A stretch of 64,000 nucleotides of DNA from Reticulitermes speratus (lineage: Eukaryota > Arthropoda > Insecta > Blattodea > Rhinotermitidae), in assembly GCA_021186555.1 (NCBI GenBank), contig JAJKFL010000005.1:55134635-55198634 (forward strand). Reading direction: 5' to 3'. Positions 46,239 to 59,778 of this stretch are shown in pieces. The position numbers and the translations under genes are program-made. The notes under the pieces are model-generated. The model ran no database searches. It was not told the DNA's origin and saw nothing but the letters and a program-made list of their open reading frames with translations. Each line of letters opens with the position of its first letter. Positions within the stretch are counted from its first letter, which is position 1.

Positions 46239-46524
46239 TAAAGGTAAAGGTAAAGGTAAAGGTAAAGGTACAGCAATCCCATTACAGGCCTGGACAGGCC
46301 CTTAGGGTTCCAGAAGGTTGAGGCTCCCAGATTTCTAGACAATCGGCACATGAAGGTGGTAAGGTTGTCAGCCCTACGCACCGGCGGCCTTTACCCCCAG
46401 GAAATATTCCTGTTACTCATTTCTGTTAGAGGCTCAGTCGACCCCAGGGCCATAGTGCGGCCGAAAGGATTATGTCAATGAAAAATTCCAATGACACAAT
46501 CGGAAATCGAACCCGTGACCTTCC
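46239..46524 (-). mobile_element. SINE family C, - strand, with 13-bp duplication
   Basis: CCTGCCCTAATGG at 46226-46238 and 46525-46537 bounds the copy. The + strand starts with GGTAAA repeats (the tail) and ends with the B-box complement GGAAATCGAACCCGTGACC, so the element points left. Confidence 0.9.
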
Positions 46525-46537
46525 CCTGCCCTAATGG

Positions 46538-47558
46538 AAGAGACGCAGCTGGGCACTGAGAGTCTAACACAATAAGACATTTCGAGTATTAATTGGGACG
46601 AGGAATTCCTCAGTTGCAGCCGCGCAATAGAACGACGTTCTCTGAGCTTGTTAACAGCTCGCACCGCGACAGTCCGTCTTGTCACACATGTGGCGCCCAC
46701 AAGGTGTTCCACAGAGTAAGTACAGGGTGCATAACAACTGCCGTCCTCATTTGTTCCAGACGAGTGGAAATGTAACCCTAATGCATTACAATAGTAGCAA
46801 AAGCAAAGTTTTCACTTTTCAAATGTCTTTACGTAGAAAATAAAACAGATCGCTGTATTTATCACAAACTCTGTTAACCTCACAACTATCATTTCTGTAC
46901 ACACTACAACAGCGCCGCAGAGACGGCACAGAGGTCTAACAAGGGCCTCAGAATTTGAGATGGTGAGAGAAAAAGGGAAATGGTCTGTTTCCACCCTGTT
47001 CTAAAGTACCCAAAGCGCAACCACAAAACAACGAAGTAAAGAGAGAAAAAAAGACTGAGGGAAAGAAAGCACAGCATCACTGGAACACGGCCGAAACACA
47101 TTGCTTTTTGTGTTCTACAAATTAGGCGCGGAGCTGACGTGGTATGCGACACCAGTGACCTCTGTTTTTAGTCGACCCTTCTCTGTTTCGTAGAAAAGTT
47201 ATGCTTTTGTTTTGTTTTGTGGTGGCAATTAATCAGTTGCGATGAGAGCCCTCTGACTGCATCTCCGATTACCCGGCATGCATGGCAGACACTAACCTAA
47301 CCTAATGTACCAGGGTTGCCAACTAACAGGAAGTGGTCAGAATCCAGAAACATTTACTGGGTCGAAATTGATGGGGCTACAGACGGTATAAATAGAAACA
47401 CGAACACAGCTTTTGATTTTAGTGCATGAAGTAAACTTGTTGAATGAATCAGAAGCGTGACAGCGCGTTGAGGGGTGCTTGGTGGCGTCGGCGGGGTTAT
47501 GGGCTTACGTGAGAACGTCTGTGATGGAGCTGCTGCTTCGTCATTACACTGATTTTAA
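46538..47558. other. no gene seen
   Basis: About 1 kb with no recognisable gene; short frames lack protein-like content. Confidence 0.5.
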
Positions 47559-50500
47559 CCCAACTTATACATAAATATTCAGTTCGTACCGCGCAGTAAA
47601 CACACTCCGTCTCAGTTATACAAACCAGTCAGTTAATGTTGTACAGTGAAATAATCGCTGTTTGTTCTGAGATCCACACAAAACACATAAATACAGTCCG
47701 TACGCGCAGTAAACACACTCCGTCTCAGTTATACAAACCAGTCAGTTAATGTTGTACAGTGAAATAATCGCTGTTTGTTCTGAGATCCACACAAAACACA
47801 TAAATACAGTCCGTACCGCGCAGTAAACACACTCCGTCTCAGTTATACAAACCAGTCAGTTAATGTTGTACAGTGAAATAATCGCTGTTTGTTCTGAGAT
47901 CCACACAAAACACATAAATACACTGTGTGGGCAGAACGTAGAATTTGTGAATGTTAAACCTGAATTATATATAAATGTTCAGTCCGTACCGCGCAGTAAA
48001 CACACTCCGTCTCAGTTATACAAACCAGTCAGTTAATGTTGTACAGTGAAATAATCGCTGTTTGTTCTGAGATCCACACAAAACACATAAATACAGTCCG
48101 TACCGCGCAGTAAACACACTCCGTCTCAGTTATACAAACCAGTCAGCTAATGTTGTACAGTGAAATAATCGCTGTTTGTTCTGAGATCCACACAAAACAC
48201 ATAAATACAGTCCGTACCGCGCAGTAAACACACTCCGTCTCAGTTATACAAACCAGTCAGTTAATGCTGAACAGTGAAATAATCGCTGTTTGTTCTGAGA
48301 TCCACACAAAACACATAAATTAAGTCCGTACCGCGCAGTAAACACACTCCGTCTCAGTTATACAAACCAGTCAGTTAATGCTGAACAGTGAAATAATCGC
48401 TGTTTGTTCTGAGATCCACACAAAACACATAAATACAGTCCGTACCGCGCAGTAAACACACTCCGTCTCAGTTATACAAACCAGTCAGTTAATATTGTAC
48501 AGTGAAATAATCGCTGTTTGTTCTGAGATCCACACAAAACACATAAATACAGTCCGTACCGCGCAGTAAACACACTCCGTCTCAGTTATACAAACCAGTC
48601 AGTTAATGCTGAACAGTGAAATAATCGCTGTTTGTTCTGAGATCCACACAAAACACATAAATACAGTCCGTACCGCGCAGTAAACACACTCCGTCTCAGT
48701 TATACAAACCAGTCAGTTAATGCTGTACAGTGAAATAATCGCTGTTTGTTCTGAGATCCACACAAAACACATAAATACAGTCCGTACCGCGCAGTAAACA
48801 CACTCCGTCTCAGTTATACAAACCAGTCAGTTAATGCTGAACAGTGAAATAATCGCTGTTTGTTCTGAGATCCACACAAAACACATAAATACAGTCCGTA
48901 CCGCGCAGTAAACACACTCCGTCTCAGTTATACAAACCAGTCAGTTAATGCTGAACAGTGAAATAATCGCTGTTTGTTCTGAGATCCACACAAAACACAT
49001 AAATACAGTCCGTACCGCGCAGTAAACACACTCCGTCTCAGTTATACAAACCAGTCAGTTAATGCTGAACAGTGAAATAATCGCTGTTTGTTCTGAGATC
49101 CACACAAAACACATAAATACAGTCCGTACCGCGCAGTAAACACACTCCGTCTCAGTTATACAAACCAGTCAGTTAATGCTGAACAGTGAAATAATCGCTG
49201 TTTGTTCTGAGATCCACACAAAACACATAAATACAGTCCGTACCGCGCAGTAAACACACTCCGTCTCAGTTATACAAACCAGTCAGTTAATATTGTACAG
49301 TGAAATAATCGCTGTTTGTTCTGAGATCCACACAAAACACATAAATACAGTCCGTACCGCGCAGTAAACACACTCCGTCTCAGTTATACAAACCAGTCAG
49401 TTAATGCTGAACAGTGAAATAATCGCTGTTTGTTCTGAGATCCACACAAAACACATAAATACAGTCCGTACCGCGCAGTAAACACACTCCGTCTCAGTTA
49501 TACAAACCAGTCAGTTAATATTGTACAGTGAAATAATCGCTGTTTGTTCTGAGATCCACACAAAACACATAAATACAGTCCGTACCGCGCAGTAAACACA
49601 CTCCGTCTCAGTTATACAAACCAGTCAGTTAATGCTGAACAGTGAAATAATCGCTGTTTGTTCTGAGATCCACACAAAACACATAAATTAAGTCCGTACC
49701 GCGCAGTAAACACACTCCGTCTCAGTTATACAAACCAGTCAGTTAATGCTGAACAGTGAAATAATCGCTGTTTGTTCTGAGATCCACACAAAACACATAA
49801 ATACAGTCCGTACCGCGCAGTAAACACACTCCGTCTCAGTTATACAAACCAGTCAGTTAATATTGTACAGTGAAATAATCGCTGTTTGTTCTGAGATCCA
49901 CACAAAACACATAAATACAGTCCGTACCGCGCAGTAAACACACTCCGTCTCAGTTATACAAACCAGTCAGTTAATGCTGAACAGTGAAATAATCGCTGTT
50001 TGTTCTGAGATCCACACAAAACACATAAATACAGTCCGTACCGCGCAGTAAACACACTCCGTCTCAGTTATACAAACCAGTCAGTTAATGCTGTACAGTG
50101 AAATAATCGCTGTTTGTTCTGAGATCCACACAAAACACATAAATACAGTCCGTACCGCGCAGTAAACACACTCCGTCTCAGTTATACAAACCAGTCAGTT
50201 AATGCTGAACAGTGAAATAATCGCTGTTTGTTCTGAGATCCACACAAAACACATAAATACAGTCCGTACCGCGCAGTAAACACACTCCGTCTCAGTTATA
50301 CAAACCAGTCAGTTAATGCTGAACAGTGAAATAATCGCTGTTTGTTCTGAGATCCACACAAAACACATAAATACAGTCCGTACCGCGCAGTAAACACACT
50401 CCGTCTCAGTTATACAAACCAGTCAGTTAATGCTGAACAGTGAAATAATCGCTGTTTGTTCTGAGATCCACACAAAACACATAAATACAGTCCGTACCGC

Positions 50501-51537
50501 GCAGTAAACACACTCCGTCTCAGTTATACAAACCAGTCAGTTAATGCTGTACAGTGAAATAATCGTTGTTTGTTCTGAGATCCACACAAAACACATAAAT
50601 ACAGTCCGTACCGCGCAGTAAACACACTCCGTCTCAGTTATACAAACCAGTCAGTTAATATTGTACAGTGAAATAATCGCTGTTTGTTCTGAGATCCACA
50701 CAAAACACATAAATACAGTCCGTACCGCGCAGTAAACACACTCCGTCTCAGTTATACAAACCAGTCAGTTAATGCTGTACAGTGAAATAATCGGTGTTTG
50801 TTCTGAGATCCACACAAAACACATAAATACAGTCCGTACCGCGCAGTAAACACACTCCGTCTCAGTTATACAAACCAGTCAGTTAATGCTGTACAGTGAA
50901 ATAATCGCTGTTTGTTCTGAGATCCACACAAAACACATAAATACAGTCCGTACCGCGCAGTAAACACACTCCGTCTCAGTTATACAAACCAGTCAGTTAA
51001 TGCTGTACAGTGAAATAATCGTTGTTTGTTCTGAGATCCACACAAAACACATAAATACAGTCCGTACCGCGCAGTAAACACACTCCGTCTCAGTTATACA
51101 AACCAGTCAGTTAATGCTGTACAGTGAAATAATCGCTGTTTGTTCTGAGATCCACACAAAACACATAAATACAGTCCGTACCGCGCAGTAAACACACTCC
51201 GTCTCAGTTATACAAACCAGTCAGTTAATGCTGTACAGTGAAATAATCGTTGTTTGTTCTGAGATCCACAGAAAACACATAAATACAGTCCGTACCGCGC
51301 AGTAAACACACTCCGTCTCAGTTATACAAACCAGTCAGTTAATGCTGTACAGTGAAATAATCGCTGTTTGTTCTGAGATCCACACAAAACACATAAATAC
51401 AGTCCGTACCGCGCAGTAAACACACTCCGTCTCAGTTACACAAACCAGTCAGTTAATGTTGCACAGTGAAATAATCGCTGTTTGTTCTGAGATCCACACA
51501 GAACACATAAATGCACTGTGTGGGCAGAACGTAGAAT
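47559..51537 (+). mobile_element. piggyBac-like MITE with giant 114-bp satellite array (about 35 units)
   Basis: Starts after TTAA (47555-47558). A short first block of three units ends at a copy of the terminal segment (about 47920-47960), which is fused to a second MITE start (CCTGAATTATATATAAATG). About 31 further units follow to about 51515, then TGTGTGGGCAGAACGTAGAA, where a different MITE cuts it off. Unit variants GCTGAACAG, GCTGTACAG and ATTGTACAG are ordered in a higher-order pattern. Confidence 0.8.
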
Positions 51538-51541
51538 TTTT

Positions 51542-51994
51542 AGGCGCGTTCGCAAAATTGCAAAAAGTGATTATTAGCTTCGTTATGTCTGTCCGCATGG
51601 AACTCGGCTCCCAATGGACGGATCTTTATAAAATTTTATATTTCAGTATATTTTGATAACATGTCGAGAATATTCATTATTGTTTATTCATTATTCTTTC
51701 CTGATTTTAATTAATCTGACAACAATAACGGTACTTTACATGAAGACCTGTGTACATTTATGATAATATTTCGCTGAATTCTTCTTATAATGAGAAATTT
51801 TTCAGACAAAATTTGTAGAGAAAATCAAAACACATTTTATATTCAGTAATTTGTTTCCCGAAAATCGTGCCGTTTATGAGATAGAGTGGAAAAATATGGT
51901 ACAACCAGACAGGCCACAGATGACAATATAATTCACTCAAAATATGTAATACTTATCGCTTTTACACGGCAACAATGGTTACGCGAACGCGCCT
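51542..51994. mobile_element. MITE with AGGCGCGTTCGC termini
   Basis: Perfect 12-bp inverted ends AGGCGCGTTCGC (51542-51553) and GCGAACGCGCCT (51983-51994). The interior is AT-rich and non-coding. It truncates the satellite MITE on its left. A partial relative is at 30346. Confidence 0.65.
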
Positions 51995-52189
51995 CAATGT
52001 TACGTTATAAGTACAGTGCCTGTATTGTTGGCTGTGAAACCTGTTGGTGACAGAAATGTCCACCTACCTAACTGACTGACTGACTAAGTGATTAACTAAT
52101 TAACTCCACGCAGCGTTGCTGTTTATGCAGCCAATATTACAACGTGTAAGTAGGCCCTACAAAGTCACATAATGGTAACAGCCATATTT

Positions 52190-52315
52190 AGTTTATCTCA
52201 CTCCTACGTGTTTCGACCAAGCTTGGTCATCATCAGGTACATTTCAAATAAAATTACTTGAACCCCGTGGTAATGACGAGGCTTGGTCGAAACGTGTAGC
52301 AGTGCGATAAGTAGC
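52190..52315. repeat. inverted pair of hammerhead-family sequences
   Basis: On -, 52199-52236 reads CTGATGA, a GACCA/TGGTC stem and GAAACACGTA. On +, 52275-52315 carries a degraded copy (GAGGCTTGGTCGAAACGTGT). Both arms then share GCGATAAG/GAGATAAA-like text, so the layout resembles the inverted dimer at 17598. Confidence 0.5.
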
Positions 52316-53852
52316 CTATATTAATGTGTACGGTCTATGTAGACGGCGTCACTAGGACTGTGTTGTTACATGGCACGTTGCACTTTACACATCGGTCATA
52401 TGTCATGTTTATTTGTACTCAAGAACTGAGAGGTCAACCCTTGAAGGTAAGGGCACTAAGTTCAATCGAAACGTCGGAAAAAAGAAGCCAGTGACACGGC
52501 GTCACGTCCCAGAAGACCTGGATCCTCAAATTCATGATGTACTTTGAGGGAAGAACAGAAGTTGAAAATGTCAGGAAACCACGTGACGCGGGAAATTTAT
52601 CGGCCCAAAACGTGATGAGTTGGCTGCACTGCTTGATGACGAACTCGATTTAATTACGGGGATTCCCATTTGCAGCGAATAAAATGTGGGGCTTATAGAA
52701 GGCAAAGTTATGTTTACAGAATTGTAGCAATACAAATTTGTACAGTGGGGCGAAATGAGAGGATAATATTAAACTGGCACCTTGCTGCGAGGATAGTAAC
52801 TGGATCTAACTGGCTCAAGGGTTTCTGTCTACTGAGATTAGGCTGTTTAGTGACGCTCTAGGAGCTTGATGCAGGTTTGGGTTGTTGTAATTAAAGTTTG
52901 ACCTCTGAGGTCGAAAGGAATTATAGGTGTTTGGATTTATGGGGGCCGCTCCCTCCTACTGGACGTAGTTTTTGATTCACGACTGCAGGGCCCGCCCCCC
53001 TCCCCCCCCTACCGGCCGCCCACTTCTGTGCCGATCCTAACACAGCAAAAGGGCTTAGAGGCTGACTCCATAGATCAAGGGAAATGAAGAACGATTTTGA
53101 TAAGTTTAATGTGGGGAACAAAGGGAGCCTGACAGTAGTTCTTAGTCCATCACGACATCGGATACACCAGTGTCTATTGTTTTCAATAGGAACTGACTAT
53201 TAGAAAGAGACCTTTGAATATTCGCCGGGAAATATAGATGGCAGTAGGCTAGGGGCATGCCGAGGCTGTTGCCGTCATTAACAGCGTCCTACTGGTGAAA
53301 GTATGTACATCTCTTGGCATTCTAACGATGTACATGGCCTGTTAGATATTTACAGACCCTTATATATATACGTATATGTGAAAGCATGTACACGTTGATT
53401 AACGGCATATAATAGGCAAATATTCTCTTATAGGTGAAAGTATGTATATGTCCATACCGTCGGACAATTAACGCCATCTGTCAGACACTCACAGTAAATA
53501 CGTCCTCTGTGATTAAATAATATACAAACCTTTGTTGTTAGTCAAACGTAAATATTTACGTATTATTGTGTTAGAATGTATAAAATGCAGTATTTATGTA
53601 AAGGAGAGAGAAGGACGTTTCGTGCGTCAGTCTGTCGTATAACGTTTGTGGAAATAAGGAAATAATTTCGATGAATTTGGTATAGGAATTCTACACTAAC
53701 AGTTATCGGAAGGAATTTAATTGTGCTTAGGAAATGCCTACGTCGAACACAACTCATAATTTACATAAAGCTAGAACATAAATTAATTGATTTTGTGAAA
53801 TAAGGTTCATAGTACAGAAAAAGTACCTGACAGGCCCAACAAAAGTAAGGTA
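52316..53852. other. no gene seen; fold-back fragment at about 52495-52515
   Basis: CACGGCGTCACGTCCCAGAA is a piece of the fold-back family. The remainder has no coding signal. Confidence 0.45.
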
Positions 53853-54142
53853 CAGTAGGCCCTCGATTTAACGGACTAATTGGGTAGAAGGGGTGTCCGC
53901 TATTGCCGAAATTCCGTTAAATCGAACGTATTTAAAAAAAACGTATTAATAACGAAATTACAATGTACAGGGTGTATCAAAATATTATTATAATGTACAT
54001 TCAGTAATTTATACACGTCACTAAAACATCTGTTGAAAATATGATGATAAATTTACGACAGGAACCGAACTGTATTTTAACTAAACACGTCAAATTTTTT
54101 TTGTCCGTTAAATCCGAAGTCCGTTATATCGAGGGCCCACTG
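53853..54142. mobile_element. pogo/mariner-type MITE
   Basis: Inverted ends CAGTAGGCCCTCGATTTAAC and TATCGAGGGCCCACTG, with TA at 53851-53852 and 54143-54144. Non-coding, 290 bp. Confidence 0.78.
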
Positions 54143-54427
54143 TATCATTCTGTAGGTATATATCTCGTTGTGATATACAACATATTTTCAAACATTTTTC
54201 TTCAATATGGTGAAAAAGCATGCAACGTGAAGACAGTAAGCTATGTTCTGTGATGTGTGCAATTAGTTACGTCATCGGACTGATTTCAAAACAAGACGCT
54301 TATAACTTAAAGCGACGCCGTGGTGAAAGTTTTGGGCAAGACCAAAAAATTGAGAAATAAATGTCCTACTGTAATACACCTACATTCATCCGCTTTTGTG
54401 CAAAGCTCTTCCTTTCTTAACTTCACA

Positions 54428-54693
54428 AAGGTACAGCAATCACATTACAGGCCTGGGCAGACCCTTAGGTTTCCAGGAGGTTGAGGCTTCCATATTTATA
54501 GACAATCGGCACATGAAAGTGGTAAGGTTGTCAGCCCTACGCACCGGCCGGCTTTACCCCCCAGGAAATACTCCTGTTACTCATTTCTGTTAGAGGCTCA
54601 GTCGACCCCAGGGCCATAGTGCGGCCGGATGGATTATGTCAATGAAAAATTCCAATGACACCATCGGGAATCGAACCCGCGACCTTCCGGCTT
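54428..54693 (-). mobile_element. SINE family C, - strand
   Basis: AAGGTACAGCAATCACATTA to the B-box complement GGGAATCGAACCCGCGACC, colinear with the other SINE C copies. The hexamer tail is reduced to a single AAGGTA. Confidence 0.8.
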
Positions 54694-55654
54694 GTACAGC
54701 AGTGCATTATTTTATCTGGCAACTATTGCTTGTCACTTCCTGTCAGCTCGTTTACCGTATTAACGTAGCCCACCCAGTCGACGGTAATTGTCAATTGTCA
54801 GATCAGGTGTTTGGAGGATAAGACGGTCAGATCTGTTCTGCTGTCCCTCCAGGAAACGGGAAGGAGCGGTTCAGAGTTTTAATTATTGTTGTTGGCTGGT
54901 CTACTGATACATCGCTCATCGCATTCTTCAGAGTAATCATTAACAAGTGGCTACATCCTACTGGTATTTCGTTAATACGACGGCAGAGGGCGGACATCAC
55001 GTGACCACAACCTGTCATTATGCAACCCAGCATTTCGCACGACTGCCTCGTGTTTCGGAAGTAACTAAATCGACCTTCTTTTGTCTAGTGTTCAGCTCAT
55101 TAAGACGACATCACGTATTCTGACAGCAGTGTATGTTAATAGACTTTACCAATGTTTTGGACATATTTTGTGTTTCGGGTTTGTTAAAAATGTGTTTCGG
55201 AGATTATAACTTTTTCCGTCTTCGGGTGGGGATAAGAAATGGGAGTTCCGCGGCCTATATGAAGACTGAAATACATATACAGTCTACAAAACGCGTATTT
55301 TTCGACGTTTCGGAGGTGTGTACTGCCTTCATATGCATGGTCAAGCAGACCAAGACAGGTAATGCTGACCCAACAGTACGGTGTCACGTGCACCGCTATG
55401 AGAACCTCCACCCTCGCAAGTTATACTAAAAGCACATCACAATTCAGCACAACGATATGCAGAGAATGATGAATGGGAAAGAATATTTAGAAGTGAGCGA
55501 CAGAAAAATTTTGTAATTTTGTTCTACAAAACAGAAAAAAAATTTTAACCACACTTGTCAATAAACAAATGAAACGTAGGATCAAGTTCACGTGACGCAG
55601 ACACACGTGTACCTGTAGGTATGTACGACGTCTGTAATTAGAACATTACGGCTT
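54694..55654. other. no gene seen; decayed hammerhead-family motif near 55300-55345
   Basis: GACGTTTCGGAGGTGTGTAC with GCCTTCAT resembles the complement of the TGAAG...GAAACGTC family. No gene recognised. Confidence 0.4.
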
Positions 55655-58276
55655 GAAATGTGTTGGGCTAACATAGCAACATCAATATTGTACTGTAATT
55701 ACTTTACGAAACGTCCTATAGGCCTACAGACATCTAACATAGCAACATAGCAACATCAATATTGTACTGTAATTACTTTACGAAACGTCCTATAGGCCTA
55801 CAGACATCTAACATAGCAACATAGCAACATCAATATTGTACTGTAATTAGTTTACGGAACGTACTATAGGCCTACAGACATCTAACATAGCAACATAGCA
55901 ACTTCAATATTGTACTGTAATTAGTTTACGGAACGTATATAGGCTACAGACATCTAACGTAGCAACATAGCAACATCATTTGTACTGTAATTAGTTTACG
56001 GAACGTACTATAGGCCTACAGACATCTAACATAGCAACATAGCAACATCAATATTGTACTGTAATTAGTTTACGGAACGTACTATAGGCCTACAGACATC
56101 TAACATAGCAACATAGCAACTTCAATATTGTACTGTAATTAGTTTACGGAACGTACTATAGGCCTACAGACATCTAACATAGCAACTTCATATTGTACTG
56201 TAATTAGTTTACGGAACGACTATAGGCCTACAGACATCTAACATAGCAACATAGCAACATCAGTATTGTACTGTAATTAGTTTACGGAGCGTCTATAGGC
56301 CTACAGACATCTACATAGCAACATAGCAATCAATATTGTACTGTAATTAGTTTACGGAACGTACTATAGGCCTACAGACATCTAACATAGCAACATAGCA
56401 ACATCATATTGTACTGTAATTAGTTTACGGACGTCTATAGCTACGACATCTAACATAGCAACATAGCAACATCATATTGTACTGTAATTAGTTTACGGAA
56501 CGTACTATAGGCCTACAGACATCTAACATAGCAACATAGCAACTCATATTGTACTGTAATTAGTTTACGGACGTACTATAGGCCTACAGACATCTAAATG
56601 CACATAGCAACTCAATATTGTACTGTAATTAGTTTACGGACGTACTATAGGCTACAGACATCTAACATAGCAACATAGCACATCAGTATTGTACTGTAAT
56701 TAGTTTACGGAGCGTCTATAGGCCTACAGACATCTAACATAGCAACATAGCAACATCAATATTGTACTGTAATTAGTTTACGGAGCGTCCTATAGGCCTA
56801 CAGACATCTAACATAGCAACATAGCAACATCAATATTGTACTGTAATTAGTTTACGGAACGTACTATAGGCCTACAGACATCTAACATAGCAACATAGCA
56901 ACATCAGTATTGTACTGTAATTAGTTTACGGAACGTACTATAGGCCTACAGACATCTAACATAGCAACATAGCAACATCAATATTGTACTGTAATTAGTT
57001 TACGGAGCGTCCTATAGGCCTACAGACATCTAACATAGCAACATAGCAACATCAATATTGTACTGTAATTAGTTTACGGAGCGTCCTATAGGCCTACAGA
57101 CATCTAACATAGCAACATAGCAACATCAATATTGTACTGTAATTAGTTTACGGAACGTACTATAGGCCTACAGACATCTAACATAGCAACATAGCAACAT
57201 CAATATTGTACTGTAATTAGTTTACGGAACGTACTATAGGCCTACAGACATCTAACATAGCAACATAGCAACATCAGTATTGTACTGTAATTAGTTTACG
57301 GAGCGTCCTATAGGCCTACAGACATCTAACATAGCAACATAGCAACATCAATATTGTACTGTAATTAGTTTACGGAGCGTCCTATAGGCCTACAGACATC
57401 TAACATAGCAACATAGCAACATCAATATTGTACTGTAATTAGTTTACGGAACGTACTATAGGCCTACAGACATCTAACATAGCAACATAGCAACATCAAT
57501 ATTGTACTGTAATTAGTTTACGGAACGTACTATAGGCCTACAGACATCTAACATAGCAAATAGCAACTTCAATATTGTACTGTAATTAGTTTACGGAACG
57601 TACTATAGGCCTACAGACATCTAACATAGCAACTTCCAATATTGTACTGTAATTAGTTTACGGAACGTACTATAGGCCTACAGACATCTAACATAGCAAC
57701 ATAGCAACATCAGTATTGTACTGTAATTAGTTTACGGGCGTCCTATAGGCCTACAGACATCTAACATAGCAACATAGCAACATCAATATTGTACTGTAAT
57801 TAGTTTACGGAACGTACTATAGGCCTACAGACATCTAAATAGCAACATAGCAACATCAGTATTGTACTGTAATTAGTTTACGGAGCGTCTATAGGCCTAC
57901 AGACATCTAACATAGCAACTAGCAACATCAATATTGTACTGTAATTAGTTTACGGAACGTACTATAGGCCTACAGACATTCTAGACATAGCAAACTTCAA
58001 TATTGTACTGTAATTAGTTTACGGAACGTTTATAGGCCTACAGACATCTAACATAGCAACATAGCAACTTCAATATTGTACTGTAATTAGTTTACGGAAA
58101 CGTCACTACGATAGAGTACACTACATAGACATACTTAACATAGCAACATAGCAACTTCAATATTGTACTGTAATTAGTTTACGGAACGTACTATAGGCCT
58201 ACAGACATCTACATAGCAACATAGCAACTATATTGTACTGTAATAGTTACGGAACGTACTATAGGCTACAGACATC
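55655..58276 (+). repeat. 74-bp tandem repeat array (2.6 kb)
   Basis: About 35 units containing CATAGCAACATAGCAACATC, ATATTGTACTGTAATTAGTT and ACTATAGGCCTACAGACATC. Early units read ACTTTACGAAACGTCC; later ones AGTTTACGGAACGTAC or GGAGCGTCC. Blocks around 55915-56650 and 57830-58276 hold many single-base losses. Confidence 0.93.
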
Positions 58277-59334
58277 TTCATGTATACAATTGAAGACTGA
58301 CGATTCAAATTCAGAACTTCAATAACCATACAAATTTACTCGACCCTTCCCAACTACTGCCGAATTCAACAACATTCGGAGGTCAAAAGCCCGATATAAC
58401 ATTTGATGGCAAAGAATATTATGTCGTACTTCTACTGTTCTCGACTGATGAGAACAGTTTTGGCCTTGAAACAGTGAGTATGATGCCTTACCTACTTTTT
58501 GCATCAACTGAAGGTAATTTTGATGAAACTCACACCCGAAGGAGGTGAAAGCTCATAGCTACTGTTTACTCTGCTCCATGGAGTTAGTTAGTTAGTTAGT
58601 TTAGTTGTGTACAGCCTCAGGACGGCTCAAGGTGCCGAAACATGTAGCTGAGTGCGGATTTTAATAAATAGTGTCGTTTCTGACAGTTCGTTGTTGACGT
58701 CTGTCTACACGCACTGATCAAGTTTTCCCTTTACTTCGACAGCCACAAGGACACGTTGGCTGCCTTCGTGCGGCCAACTTATCCCAGCACTTGGTCACAC
58801 GCTTAAGCCCCAGCTGCGCTGAGGATAGACGGAAATGTGAAAACATGTCGTAAGCCGCTTGTGATGACGTCACATCTACCTGCAGCTAGACAGGTAGATA
58901 AACATCACGTCGTCATGACGCCTATTGATTACTGCCACTGATAAACGTCAACTGCAGCGCGTTCACGACTGTACGCCGTTCAGCGGCTTGTAAGGTCTGG
59001 GTGGGAGTGGCTAAGAGTGTGCCCCCTTTCACCCGCCAGTCCTCATCGTATTGTATGGAACAGATAAGCTGATGACAGCTCAGCTGGTCGAGATAATCCG
59101 CGGTAACCAAAGATCTTGTTCAAGTCACATGAGACTCGTGTAACTGATATTTAGGGTAAGTGCGGGCATGAGCTGAAACACAAGCACCTTCAATTAAATT
59201 CAACTCAACAAAACTCTCCACACGGTAGCTGCTTACGTTTTCGCAGAGGTTGTTTAAATGCAGCTACTGGATGGCCTTAAGGAGAAGAGAAGATACTGGA
59301 AATTGAAAGAGGAAGCACTAGATCGGACCCTGTG
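58277..59334. other. no gene seen; LINE-tail scrap at about 58571-58606
   Basis: CTGCTCCATGGAGTTAGTTA is the tip of the LINE 3' end. Decayed hammerhead-family motifs follow near 58612-58660 (CTCAGGACGG...CCGAAACATGTAG) and 58800-58850. No gene recognised. Confidence 0.45.
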
Positions 59335-59778
59335 GAGAACATGCTTTGGAAGAGGCTACGGACCTGTCATAAGACAGACTGCAGAATGAAGAGGCTACGG
59401 ACCTGTCGTAAGACAGACTGCAGAATGAAGAGGCTACGGACCTGTCGTAAGACAGACTGCAGAATGAAGAGGCTACGGACCTGTCGTAAGACAGACTGCA
59501 GAATGAAGAGGCTACGGACCTGTCGTAAGACAGACTGCAGAATGAAGAGGCTACGGACCTGTCGTAAGACAGACTGCAGAATGAAGAGGCTACGGACCTG
59601 TCGTAAGACAGACTGCAGAATGAAGAGGCTACGGACCTGTCGTAAGACAGACTGCAGAATGAAGAGGCTACGGACCTGTCGTAAGACAGACTGCAGAATG
59701 AAGAGGCTACGGACCTGTCGTAAGACAGACTGCAGAATGAAGAGGCTACGGACCTGTCGTAAGACAGACTACAGAATG
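59335..59778. repeat. 39-bp tandem repeat array
   Basis: About 11 nearly identical units of ACCTGTCGTAAGACAGACTG followed by CAGAATGAAGAGGCTACGG. Thirteen codons per unit keep both strands open. Confidence 0.95.

Noticed and set aside
58851-58917. Hairpin GTGATGACGTCAC...
   Set aside because: The complementarity is imperfect and short, with no duplication or partner copy.
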